NCBI RefSeq assembly: GCF_003290025.1 | Contig: NZ_QNHG01000006.1 | Location: 66,260 to 130,259, forward strand | Direction: 5' to 3' | Source: Pseudogemmobacter bohemicus | GTDB lineage: Bacteria > Pseudomonadota > Alphaproteobacteria > Rhodobacterales > Rhodobacteraceae | Length of the DNA stretch: 64,000 bases | Shown here: positions 43,299-51,684 of the stretch, one piece after another | How positions within the stretch are numbered: the first letter of the stretch is position 1 | Layout: every line of letters begins with the position of its first letter | The notes under the pieces: generated by a model | Seen by the model: the letters and a program-made list of their open reading frames with translations, nothing else | What the model was told of the DNA's origin: nothing | Database searches by the model: none | Made by a program: the position numbers and the translations under genes

Positions 43299-44456
43299 TC
43301 AGACAGCGACGGGTGTGATCCAGGGCTGATCCGCCGCCTCATGGCTGTCGACAACCGCCTCGACAAAGGCGACACCCTTCACCCCGTCCTGAATCAGCGG
43401 CAGATCCTGGCCGATGGGTCCGGGCTGGCGGGTTTCGGCCCGTGCCCGGATCACCTCGGCAAAACCCAGATAAAGGTTCGCGAAGGCCTCCAGATAGCCC
43501 TCGGGATGACCCGGAGGCGTGCGGGTCCTGGCCTTCGCCGCCGGGGAGAGATCGCCGGCGCCGCGTTTGATCGTCTGAACGCGCCCCTCCAGCGGCGTCA
43601 GGATCAGCTCATTGGGCTGTTCCTGATACCAGGCGAGCGAGCCCTTGCCGCCAAAGACCCGGATCCTGACCCCGTTGGAATTGCCGATGGCGACCTGGCT
43701 TGACCATAAAAGCCCACGCGCCCCGCCCTCATAGCGCAGCATCACATGGGCATTGTCATCAAGCGAACGACCGTTCACAAATGTCGCAAGGTCGGCTGTC
43801 AGCGATTGCAGCCTCAGCCCGGTGACAAAGCCCGCAAGGTGATAGGCATGGGTGCCGATATCCCCGACAGAGCCGCCACGGCCGTTTTTCTTCGGGTCGG
43901 TGCGCCAGGCGGCCTGTTGATTGCCCTGCCCCTCGATCGCGGTCGCCATCCATTCCAGCGGATATTCGACCTGCACCGTCCTGACCGCGCCGATCTCACC
44001 CGCCGCCACACGGGCGCGGGCTTCATGCACCATCGGATAGCCCGAATAGGTATAGGTGACGCCGACGAAAACCCCGCGCGCCTTTGCCAGCTCCGCCAGA
44101 GCCAGCGCCTCCTCCAGCGTGGCGGTCAGCGGCTTTTCACAGATCACCGCAATGCCGGCCTCGATCAGTGCCTTCGCCATCGGATAATGGGTGAAATTGG
44201 GCGTGCAGATCGCCACCGCATCGACGCGGTCCTCGCGCGCAAGTTCCCCTGCGATCAGCTCCTGATATGTGCCATAGCTGCGATCTTCCGCGATGCCCTG
44301 CGACAGGGCGAAGACCCGCCCCTTTGCCGGATCCGCATCAAACGCGCCCGCCACCAGGGTCCAGGCCCCATCCAGCCGCGCCGCCAGGCGGTGGATATTG
44401 CCGATATAGGCCCCCTCGCCGCCGCCGATCATCCCCAGTCGCAACTGCCGCATCAT
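43299..44456 (-). CDS. Gfo/Idh/MocA-family oxidoreductase (MocA/IolG-like)
   Basis: 385 residues. The Rossmann motif GMIGGGEGAYIG, the catalytic lysine motif VICEKPLTA and the [16 protein letters not shown] motif are present. It should oxidise or reduce a cyclitol or sugar with NAD(P). It overlaps the next upstream gene by 4 bases and lies inside the iol gene run, so the substrate is probably an inositol isomer or derivative other than that handled by IolG. It resembles the gene at 27064 in its motifs. Confidence 0.9.
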   Translation of the reverse strand: MMRQLRLGMIGGGEGAYIGNIHRLAARLDGAWTLVAGAFDADPAKGRVFALSQGIAEDRSYGTYQELIAGELAREDRVDAVAICTPNFTHYPMAKALIEAGIAVICEKPLTATLEEALALAELAKARGVFVGVTYTYSGYPMVHEARARVAAGEIGAVRTVQVEYPLEWMATAIEGQGNQQAAWRTDPKKNGRGGSVGDIGTHAYHLAGFVTGLRLQSLTADLATFVNGRSLDDNAHVMLRYEGGARGLLWSSQVAIGNSNGVRIRVFGGKGSLAWYQEQPNELILTPLEGRVQTIKRGAGDLSPAAKARTRTPPGHPEGYLEAFANLYLGFAEVIRARAETRQPGPIGQDLPLIQDGVKGVAFVEAVVDSHEAADQPWITPVAV

Positions 44457-45511
44457 TCCTCCAGCCCGAGCATCGCCCGGTTGGCTGTCCGACCCGCGCC
44501 GGATTTCACGAAATCATCGAAAGCCCGGTCCGAGACGCGGATGATATGGTCTTTGATGAATTGCGCGCCCTCGCGTGCGCCGTCTTCGGGGTTTTTGATA
44601 AAGCATTCCCATTCCAGCACCGCCCAGCCGTCAAAGCCGTAAGTCGAGAGCTTTGTGAAAATGGCGCCGAAATCGACCTGACCATCGCCCGGGCTGCGGA
44701 AGCGCCCGGCGCGTTTCGACCATGGCATATAGCCGCCATAGGCACCCGATTTGCCATCGGGTCGGAACTCGGCATCCTTCACATGGAAGGTGCGGATGCG
44801 GTCATGGTAATGGTCGATGAAGGCGAGATAATCCATGCCCTGCAGGACCAGGTGGCTCGGATCATACATCAGACTGGCGCGGGGATGATTGTTCACCTTG
44901 CCAAGGAAATACTCCCAGGAATGCCCGTCATGCAGGTCTTCCATCGGGTGGATTTCATAGCAGACATCGACCCCATGCGCGTCGAAATCATTCAGGATCG
45001 GCGTCCAGCGGCGGGCAAGCTCGTCAAACCCCTCGTCGACCAGCCCCTCGGGCCATTGCGGATAGGGGTAGAGATAGGGCCACAAAAGCGCGCCCGAAAA
45101 GGTCACATGCCGGTCGATCCCGAACCGCTGCGAGGCCCTTGCCGCAAACCGCAGCTGTTCCTCGGCCCAGGCGCGGCGCTTGCCCGGATTGCCGCGCACA
45201 TGGGCTGGCGCAAAAGCATCCAGCACCCCGTCATGCGCCGGATGCGCCGCCACCAGCTGGCCGGTGATATGCGAGGCAAACTCGGTGATCTCCAGCCCGT
45301 GATCGGCGAGGAGGCCCTTGATCTCGTCGCGATACGCATCCGAGGTCGCGGCCTTTTCCATATCGATCAGCCGCGTCTCCCAGGTCGGGATCTGCACGCC
45401 TTTGAAGCCCTTCTCCGCCGCCCAGGCCGCAAGCCCGGGAAGCGTGTTATAGGGCGCCTCGTCAGCGGCGAATTGCGCGAGGAAGACCCCCGGCCCCTTG
45501 ATGGTGCGCAT
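44453..45511 (-). CDS. Sugar phosphate isomerase/epimerase-family TIM barrel protein
   Basis: 352 residues of the AP_endonuc_2/xylose-isomerase-like barrel. Likely metal ligands are visible in CYEIHPMED, LMYDPSHLVLQG, TFHVKDAEF and AVLEWEC. The family includes IolE, MocC and several epimerases and decarboxylases. It is coupled by overlap to the Gfo/Idh gene downstream and lies 3 bases after the SDR gene, a trio likely to convert one substrate by oxidation, isomerisation and reduction. The specific reaction cannot be read from sequence. Confidence 0.85.
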   Translation of the reverse strand: MRTIKGPGVFLAQFAADEAPYNTLPGLAAWAAEKGFKGVQIPTWETRLIDMEKAATSDAYRDEIKGLLADHGLEITEFASHITGQLVAAHPAHDGVLDAFAPAHVRGNPGKRRAWAEEQLRFAARASQRFGIDRHVTFSGALLWPYLYPYPQWPEGLVDEGFDELARRWTPILNDFDAHGVDVCYEIHPMEDLHDGHSWEYFLGKVNNHPRASLMYDPSHLVLQGMDYLAFIDHYHDRIRTFHVKDAEFRPDGKSGAYGGYMPWSKRAGRFRSPGDGQVDFGAIFTKLSTYGFDGWAVLEWECFIKNPEDGAREGAQFIKDHIIRVSDRAFDDFVKSGAGRTANRAMLGLEE

Positions 45512-45514
45512 GGC

Positions 45515-46327
45515 TCACGCCCCCAGCTTCGCCGCCGGAACCGGCGCGTCGTCATAGCCGCCATAGACCGACTGGTCGAAGGGGATCACCGCGCCGGTCA
45601 TCATGCCGCCATCGTCGGATGCCATCCACAAAACCGCGCGCGCGACTTCTTTCGGGTCGAGAATGCGACCAAAGGGTTTCCCGGCCGCCGCCCGGTCGAT
45701 GAAATCCGGGTCGCCGGTTTCCGACAGAACCAGTTTCCGCTCATGGTCCGAATTCATCCAGCCGATATCGAGCTGGTTGATATGGATTTTATGCCGCATC
45801 AGCGCGAAACCCGCATGCCGCGTCAGCGTCGAGAGCGCGCCTTTCGAGGTCGAATAGGGCGCAAGGAAGGGCTGCCCCGCCAGGCCCGACATCGAGCCGA
45901 TATTGACCACGCGGCCTTCGATGCCTTCACGGATCATCACCTTTGCCGCATCCTGGATCAGGAAGAACGGCGCGCGGGTATTGACCGCGATCATGCGGTC
46001 AAACAATTCCGGCGAGGTGTTCAGCATATTGCCGCGATCCGTGAGGCCCGCCGCATTCACGAGGATATCGACCCGCCCGAACCGCTTATCCGCCGCCGGG
46101 ACGATCTTTGCGACATCTTCGGTCTTGCCCAGATCGGCCAGTACCAGCTCCACCGGCACGCCGGTCGCCTCGAAAATCGACTTCGCGACCGCGCGGCCCT
46201 TTTCCTCGCCGCGCCCGACGATCACGATCCCCGCCGCGCCGGCCTCGGCAAAGAGCCGGGCAATCGCAGCGCCGAGCCCCTGGGTGCCGCCGGTGACAAT
46301 CGCGACTTTCCCGTCGATCCGGTTCAT
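45515..46327 (-). CDS. Short-chain dehydrogenase/reductase (SDR)
   Basis: 270 residues, classical SDR. It has the cofactor motif TGGTQGLG, NAA(G) in VNAAGLTD, catalytic serine in VNIGSMSG and YSTSK as the YxxxK pair. The tail GAVIPFDQSVYGGYDD is usual for sugar-type SDRs. It overlaps iolE by 4 bases and precedes the isomerase gene, so it belongs to the inositol-region operon. The substrate is probably a cyclitol ketone or sugar. Confidence 0.9.
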   Translation of the reverse strand: MNRIDGKVAIVTGGTQGLGAAIARLFAEAGAAGIVIVGRGEEKGRAVAKSIFEATGVPVELVLADLGKTEDVAKIVPAADKRFGRVDILVNAAGLTDRGNMLNTSPELFDRMIAVNTRAPFFLIQDAAKVMIREGIEGRVVNIGSMSGLAGQPFLAPYSTSKGALSTLTRHAGFALMRHKIHINQLDIGWMNSDHERKLVLSETGDPDFIDRAAAGKPFGRILDPKEVARAVLWMASDDGGMMTGAVIPFDQSVYGGYDDAPVPAAKLGA

Positions 46328-47217
46328 TTCGCCACCTCATAACCGGCAGAAGCCATGACGCGCATCAGCTCTTTATGGCCCTTCACCGCCATTTCCAGCG
46401 GCGGGGACACCTTCGGATCCTGCTCGGCCTCGACCACGAACCAGCCCTCATAGCCCTTTGCCGCCAGCGCTTTCACGATAGCCTCAAAGTTCAGCGAGCC
46501 ATCGCCCGGCACGGTGAAAGCGCCCTTGATCACCGCATCAAGGAAGCTTTCCGATCTGCGGTCCAGCCCGTCGATCACCGATTGCCGGATGTCTTTCGTA
46601 TGGACATGGGTGAAGCGCGCATGGTGGTTCTCGATCACCCGCATCAGATCGCCGCCGGCGAAGGCGAGGTGACCGGCATCAAACAAGAGCGGCACCGAGG
46701 AATGTTTCAGGAAGAGATCAATCTCTGCTTCGGTCTCGACCACCGCCGCCATATGGTGGTGATAAGAGATCGGCATCCCCTGTTTGGCGCACCAGTCCGC
46801 GAAATCGCTCATCTTGCGGCCGTAAGCGGCCATTTCGGATTCGGTCAGCTTCGCCTTGCTCGAAAGCGGCGCCGAGCGCACGCCCTGGATCGAGCGCGCA
46901 GTCTCACCATAGACGATGCAAGGAGCGCTTGCGGCGATGAAGAACGCCATCTGTTCGGCGATCCGGTCCTTCTCGACCTCGATATCGCCATCGACCAGCA
47001 GACCCGAGAACCAGCCACCACAGACCGAGATGCCGAAGCGGTCCAGGATGGGCCCAAGCTCCGCCATATCCATCGGGAAACGACGGCCGGTTTCCATGCC
47101 CGTAAACCCGGCGACCGAGGCCTGGCGCAGACATTCCTCAAGGCTCACATCATCCGAGAGCTCCGCCAGGTCGTCATTCCACCAGGCGATGGGGGCAATT
47201 CCAAGTTTGGCCTTCAT
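46324..47217 (-). CDS. iolE: Inosose dehydratase
   Basis: 297 residues. It removes water from scyllo-inosose (2-keto-myo-inositol) to give 3D-trihydroxycyclohexane-1,2-dione. It is a TIM barrel with the IolE start LGIAPIAWWNDDLAELSDD and metal-site stretches SYHHHMAAVVET, LLFDAGHLAFAGGD and HVHTKDIR. ATG 47217 is 4 bases from the iolD stop, preceded by a GGGG-containing site; the longer open frame to 47361 overlaps iolD. Confidence 0.95.
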   Translation of the reverse strand: MKAKLGIAPIAWWNDDLAELSDDVSLEECLRQASVAGFTGMETGRRFPMDMAELGPILDRFGISVCGGWFSGLLVDGDIEVEKDRIAEQMAFFIAASAPCIVYGETARSIQGVRSAPLSSKAKLTESEMAAYGRKMSDFADWCAKQGMPISYHHHMAAVVETEAEIDLFLKHSSVPLLFDAGHLAFAGGDLMRVIENHHARFTHVHTKDIRQSVIDGLDRRSESFLDAVIKGAFTVPGDGSLNFEAIVKALAAKGYEGWFVVEAEQDPKVSPPLEMAVKGHKELMRVMASAGYEVAK

Positions 47218-47221
47218 CGCA

Positions 47222-49093
47222 TCACACCCCGATACGCTGTTGTTTGCGGATTTTTTCCTGATTGGCCCGCGCGGTGCGGACCGATTCAAAACTGGAGACC
47301 TCGGGCACGCCGACATCCCAGTCGGCATCGCCCGGCGTCCAGGTCCAGGCGTCGGTGACAATCGACAAGACCGTCACGCCGTCCTGGGCCTGGGCCCATT
47401 CCAGGGCTGCGGGCAGATCTTTGAGGCTTTCGACATGTTTCGCCGCCGCACCCATGGCTTTGGCATGAGCGACGAAATCGACATGCAGCGGATTGTTGCG
47501 GTCGCGGATGCGGCAGTCTTTCAACAGGTTGTTGAAGCCCGGCACACCCTTGGCCTGTTGCAGCCGGTTGATCACGGCGTAACCGCCATTGTCGCAGACG
47601 ATCACGATCATCTTATGGCCGGTCAGCGCCGCCGAATAGATGTCCGAATTCCCCATCATATAGGTGCCGTCGCCCAGCATCACGATGGGCGTGCCGCCGG
47701 TTCCCCCCGGGCCTTCCTGCGCCATCGCCGCGCCCCAGCCCGCCGGGATCTCGTACCCCATGCAGGAAAAACCGAACTCACAGTCAAAAGTATGCGGGTC
47801 TTTGACACGCCAGCCTTTGACCACCTCGCCCGGCAGACCGCCAGCGGCGGTGACCAGCGTATCGCCCGGACGCGCCGACTGGTTCACCACATTGACGACC
47901 TGCTGATAAGACGGCACCGCCGCGTCGGTCGGCGCCTGCAAGCCGTCAAGCAGTTTGTTCCATTCCGCAAAGAGCTTCTTGCCGCGCGGCAGCAGGGCTG
48001 CATCGGCCTTCCAGCTGCCAAGCGCCGCGTCGAGCTCCAGAATGCCCTCCTTCGCATCGCCCACAACCGAGAGCGCCCGGTGCTTGATCGCATCGAACCG
48101 CGCCGCATTCAGCGAGATGAACTGTGCCGACTTTGAAAACGCCGTCCAGGAGCCGGTGGTGAAATCCTGCAACCGGGTGCCGATGGCGAGGATGACATCC
48201 GCCTCCCGCGCCAGCTCATTGGCCGAGGTCGAGCCAAGGATGCCGACCGGCCCCACATGCACCGGATGGTCATGGGTAAAAGCCCCCTTGCCCGCCACGG
48301 TCTCAACGACAGGAATGCCGCGTTTGGCGGCGAAATCGGCCAGCGCCTGTTCGGCACGGCTATAGCGCACCCCACCGCCCGAGATGATCAGCGGCAGCTT
48401 CGCGCCCTTCAGCACCTCGACAGCAGCGGCCACCGAATCGCGGTCCGGGCGCGGGCGCGGGATCTTCCAGACCTTCGGTTCGAAGAAGACCTCCGGGTAG
48501 TCATAGGCCACCTCCTGGGTGTCCTGTGCCAGACCGATGAAAGCAGGCCCGCAATCGGCCGGGTCCAGCATCACCGCTACGGCCTGGGGCAGCGACTGGA
48601 TGATTTGTTCCGGCAGAACAATGCGATCCCAGTAGCGCACCACCGGCTTGAACGCGTCATTCACGGTGATCGAGGGATTGTTGTAATGCTCGACCTGTTG
48701 CAACACCGGGTCCGGGATACGGTTCGCGAATGTATCACCCGCGATCAGCAGCACCGGCAGCCGGTTCGCCATCGCCACACCGGCGGCGGTGATCATATTG
48801 GCCGCACCCGGCCCGATCGAGGTTGCCGCAACCATGATCTGACGGCGCTGTTTGGCCTTGGCGAATCCAATCGCAGCCAGCGCCATCGACTGCTCATTCT
48901 GGCCGCGCCAGGTCGGAAGCTGATCCTGCACCGTCTCAAGCGCTTCGGACAGACAGGTCACATTGCCATGGCCGAAAATGCCGAAAACACCGGCGAAAAG
49001 CGGAACACGCTCGCCGTCAATCTCGGTGAACTGGTTGCAAAGGTAACGAACAAGGGCCTGCGCCATAGTCAGGCGCATAGTGGATCCGGTCAT
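47222..49093 (-). CDS. iolD: 3D-(3,5/4)-trihydroxycyclohexane-1,2-dione hydrolase
   Basis: 623 residues, thiamine-diphosphate enzyme that opens the ring to 5-deoxyglucuronate. The N-terminal pyrimidine-binding part has RGQNEQSMALAAIGFAKA with its catalytic glutamate. The TPP motif GDGTYMMGN...DNGG lies in the C-terminal part, and FDCEFGFSCMGYEIPAGWG is typical of IolD. ATG 49093 has a strong GGAGGAGG site; the ATG at 49126 lacks it. It is the first gene of the minus-strand inositol operon (iolD-iolE-SDR-isomerase-Gfo/Idh-iolC-iolB) and divergent from iolG. Confidence 0.97.
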   Translation of the reverse strand: MTGSTMRLTMAQALVRYLCNQFTEIDGERVPLFAGVFGIFGHGNVTCLSEALETVQDQLPTWRGQNEQSMALAAIGFAKAKQRRQIMVAATSIGPGAANMITAAGVAMANRLPVLLIAGDTFANRIPDPVLQQVEHYNNPSITVNDAFKPVVRYWDRIVLPEQIIQSLPQAVAVMLDPADCGPAFIGLAQDTQEVAYDYPEVFFEPKVWKIPRPRPDRDSVAAAVEVLKGAKLPLIISGGGVRYSRAEQALADFAAKRGIPVVETVAGKGAFTHDHPVHVGPVGILGSTSANELAREADVILAIGTRLQDFTTGSWTAFSKSAQFISLNAARFDAIKHRALSVVGDAKEGILELDAALGSWKADAALLPRGKKLFAEWNKLLDGLQAPTDAAVPSYQQVVNVVNQSARPGDTLVTAAGGLPGEVVKGWRVKDPHTFDCEFGFSCMGYEIPAGWGAAMAQEGPGGTGGTPIVMLGDGTYMMGNSDIYSAALTGHKMIVIVCDNGGYAVINRLQQAKGVPGFNNLLKDCRIRDRNNPLHVDFVAHAKAMGAAAKHVESLKDLPAALEWAQAQDGVTVLSIVTDAWTWTPGDADWDVGVPEVSSFESVRTARANQEKIRKQQRIGV

Positions 49094-49143
49094 CTCGCCT
49101 CCTCCTGCGGATGTATCTTTTCTCAATGCTTACGGAATGCATA

Positions 49144-49176
49144 TTGACAATGCAACATCGTAGCAATGATTATTGC
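49144..49176 (+). promoter_or_regulatory. iolG promoter with overlapping GCAA-N6-TTGC operator (copy 7)
   Basis: TTGACA (49144-49149) is a consensus -35; GATTAT (49168-49173), 18 bases on, is a 4/6 match to -10. GCAATGATTATTGC (49163-49176) is a perfect inverted repeat covering that -10, 24-37 bases before the iolG start. The site also lies about 70 bases before iolD on the other strand, so both operons could respond. Confidence 0.65.
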
Positions 49177-49199
49177 AACAAAGTTGGGGAGGAGACTCA

Positions 49200-50207
49200 A
49201 TGCTCAGGGTTGCAGTGATCGGCACTGGCCGAATTGGCCGTATGCATGCCGAAAACATTGCCGCGCATCCGCGTGCGGCGCTGGCCGGTGTGTATGATAT
49301 TCATACGCCTTCTGCGGCCGAAGTGGCCGAAAAGCTGGGTGTCACCCGCTTTGACTCGGCCGAGGCGCTGATCGCCTCGAAAGAGGTCGATGCCATTCTT
49401 ATTGCTTCCTCAACCGCGACCCATGCCGATCTGATCGAGGCCTGTGTCGCCGCCGGCAAGCCTGCGCTTTGCGAAAAGCCGATTGATCTGTCGCTGGCCC
49501 GCGTCAATGCCTGTGCCGCAAAGATCAAAGGCACTTCCGTTCCGATCATGCTCGGTTTCGTGCGCCGGATGGATAAAGGCCATGCCGGTGTGCAATCCGC
49601 CATCGCCTCGGGCCAGATCGGTGATCTGCACCAGGTCATCATCACCTCGCGCGACCCCGATATGGCGCCTGACGCCTATATGGAGGTTTCGGGCGGCATT
49701 TTCCGCGACATGACCATCCATGATTTCGACATGGCGCGCTTCATGCTGGGCGAAGATGTGACCGAGGTTTCCGCCACCGGCTCGCGGCTGGTAAAGCCCG
49801 GCCTGATGGAGAAGCTGGGTGATTACGACACCGTCACCGTGGTGCTGAAAACGGCATCGGGCAAGCAGGCGATCATCAACAATTCGCGCCGCGCGGTTTA
49901 CGGCTATGACCAGCGGGTCGAGGCATTCGGCTCGAAAGGCATGGCGATCTCGGAAAACCACGCCATGACCAGAGTGCGTCTCTTCGGCGCCGACTTCACC
50001 GAAGCCGCCCCGCCGCTCCTGAACTTCTTCATCGAACGCTATGACGACGCCTTCGCCGCCGAGATCGGCGCCTTTGTCGATGCGGTCGAGAACGGCACCA
50101 CGCCGCCGATGACATTCGAAGACGGCCGCCAGGCGCTGATCCTGGCCGAAGCCGCGATCAGATCCGTGGCCGAGGGCCGCACCATCCTCACGAAGGACAT
50201 CGGGTAA
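49200..50207 (+). CDS. iolG: Inositol 2-dehydrogenase
   Basis: 335 residues, Gfo/Idh family. It oxidises myo-inositol to scyllo-inosose with NAD+, the first step of the pathway completed by iolE, iolD, iolB and iolC. It has Rossmann motif VIGTGRIGRMHA, catalytic lysine in CEKPIDLS, and the aspartate/histidine pair in GIFRDMTIHDFDMARF, which is the IolG signature. ATG 49200 follows GGGGAGGAG; the frame extends to 49173. It heads a plus-strand operon to 54597. Confidence 0.94.
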   Translation: MLRVAVIGTGRIGRMHAENIAAHPRAALAGVYDIHTPSAAEVAEKLGVTRFDSAEALIASKEVDAILIASSTATHADLIEACVAAGKPALCEKPIDLSLARVNACAAKIKGTSVPIMLGFVRRMDKGHAGVQSAIASGQIGDLHQVIITSRDPDMAPDAYMEVSGGIFRDMTIHDFDMARFMLGEDVTEVSATGSRLVKPGLMEKLGDYDTVTVVLKTASGKQAIINNSRRAVYGYDQRVEAFGSKGMAISENHAMTRVRLFGADFTEAAPPLLNFFIERYDDAFAAEIGAFVDAVENGTTPPMTFEDGRQALILAEAAIRSVAEGRTILTKDIG

Positions 50208-50210
50208 CCC

Positions 50211-51641
50211 ATGTACGACAATTTCGGCCTTTTCTCGGGCGGCAGCTGGATCTCCGGCGCCGCTGCGGGAGACGTGTATTCTCCGGTCACCGGCGCCTCG
50301 CTGGGCAAGGTGGCGCTGGCCTCCGCAGCGCAGACCCGCGCGGCGCTGGATCAGGCGGCGGCCGCTCAGGCAGCGCTGCGCGCCATCGGAGGGTTCGCCC
50401 GGGCCGATGCGCTGCACCGTGCAGCGGATGAGATGATCCGCCGCACTGACGAAGGCGCGCGAATGATCAGCCTTGAAACCGGCAAACCCATCGCCCAGGC
50501 CGGAAGGGAATGGGTGCTCGCCTGCGACCAGTTCCGCTGGTATGCCGAAGAGGCCCGCCGGATCTATGGCCGCATCGTCGACAGCCGGGTGCCCGGCGGG
50601 CGGTTCGAGATCACGCATGAACCAGTCGGAGTGGTCGGCGCCTTCACCGCCTGGAATTTCCCCGCCGCCCTGCCCGCGCGCAAGCTGGCGCCGGCGCTGG
50701 CTGCGGGCTGTCCGGTGGTGCTGCGGCCCTCGTCGCAGACACCGGGCGTTGCGATGGTGATCGTCGACTGCCTGCGCGCCGCCGGTCTGCCCGATGGTTC
50801 GGTCGGGCTGGTGGTGGGGTCGACCGCAGACACCTATGCGCCGATCATGGCCGATAAACGGGTGCGCAAGGTCTCGCTGACCGGCTCCACCCGCGTGGGT
50901 CAGCAGATGATCCGCGACGCGGCGGAAACCGTGAAAAAGGTCTCGATGGAGCTCGGAGGCAATGCGCCCCTGATCATCTTCGATGATGCCGATCTTGAGG
51001 CCGCGCTGGATCTGTCGGTGGCCACAAAATACGCCAATGCGGGCCAGGTCTGCGTCACCGCCGACCGTTTCTTCGTGCATGAAAGCCTGCATGACGCCTT
51101 TGTCGAGGGCTTCACCGCCCGCGCGGCGAAGATCCGGGTGGGAGACGGGCTTGACCCCGAAACCGGCATGGGCCCGCTGATCAATGCCGGGCGGCTGGCG
51201 GAAATCGAAGCCATCGTCGCCGATGCGCTGGCCGCCGGCGCGACGCTGAAACACGGCGGTCGCCGCCCAGCCCATCTCAACACCGGCCATTTCTACGAGC
51301 CGACCATCCTCACCGAAGTCACCGATGACATGCGGGTCTTTGCCGAGGAAAACTTCGGCCCCATCGCCGCGATCACCCGGTTCTCGACTGAGGACGAGGT
51401 TCTCGCCCGCGCCAATGCCTCGGATATGGGGCTTTCGGCCTATGCCTTCACCCGCTCACCCGAGCGCGCCCGCCGCGTCACCGCAGCGCTGAAATCCGGC
51501 ATGGTCGGGATCAACAGCTTTGCGCTCGCAGCCTCCGAGGCGCCCTTCGGCGGCACCAACCATTCCGGCATGGGTCGCGAGGGCGGCTCTGAGGGCATCC
51601 AGGACTATCTCGACACCAAACTCGCCCAAATCCTGTTCTGA
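50211..51641 (+). CDS. NAD(P)-dependent aldehyde dehydrogenase (SSADH-like)
   Basis: 476 residues. The general base is E247 (MELGGNAP) and the nucleophile C281 (AGQVCVTADR). The usual KPSE-type cofactor lysine is arginine here (LRPSSQTP, R172). It resembles succinate-semialdehyde and glycolaldehyde dehydrogenases, not the CoA-dependent IolA that would normally finish inositol breakdown. It follows iolG by 3 bases and precedes an aldolase gene, so it may oxidise the aldehyde which that aldolase releases. Sequence at the stop is duplicated (51632-51658). Confidence 0.88.
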   Translation: MYDNFGLFSGGSWISGAAAGDVYSPVTGASLGKVALASAAQTRAALDQAAAAQAALRAIGGFARADALHRAADEMIRRTDEGARMISLETGKPIAQAGREWVLACDQFRWYAEEARRIYGRIVDSRVPGGRFEITHEPVGVVGAFTAWNFPAALPARKLAPALAAGCPVVLRPSSQTPGVAMVIVDCLRAAGLPDGSVGLVVGSTADTYAPIMADKRVRKVSLTGSTRVGQQMIRDAAETVKKVSMELGGNAPLIIFDDADLEAALDLSVATKYANAGQVCVTADRFFVHESLHDAFVEGFTARAAKIRVGDGLDPETGMGPLINAGRLAEIEAIVADALAAGATLKHGGRRPAHLNTGHFYEPTILTEVTDDMRVFAEENFGPIAAITRFSTEDEVLARANASDMGLSAYAFTRSPERARRVTAALKSGMVGINSFALAASEAPFGGTNHSGMGREGGSEGIQDYLDTKLAQILF

Positions 51642-51658
51642 CTATTCCCTGTTCTGAC
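51632..51658 (+). repeat. Short direct repeat across the aldehyde dehydrogenase stop
   Basis: CCTGTTCTGAC occurs at 51632-51642 and again at 51648-51658; the first copy carries the TGA stop. The 16-base period shifts the second copy out of frame. Confidence 0.75.
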
Positions 51659-51684
51659 CAGATCGCGCTCAAAGAGGAACCGGC

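Noticed and set aside
41838-46342. Long plus-strand frames (621 and 691 residues) opposite iolC and the Gfo/Idh-isomerase-SDR genes
   Set aside because: They cover several real minus-strand genes, contain no recognisable motif, and reflect high GC content.
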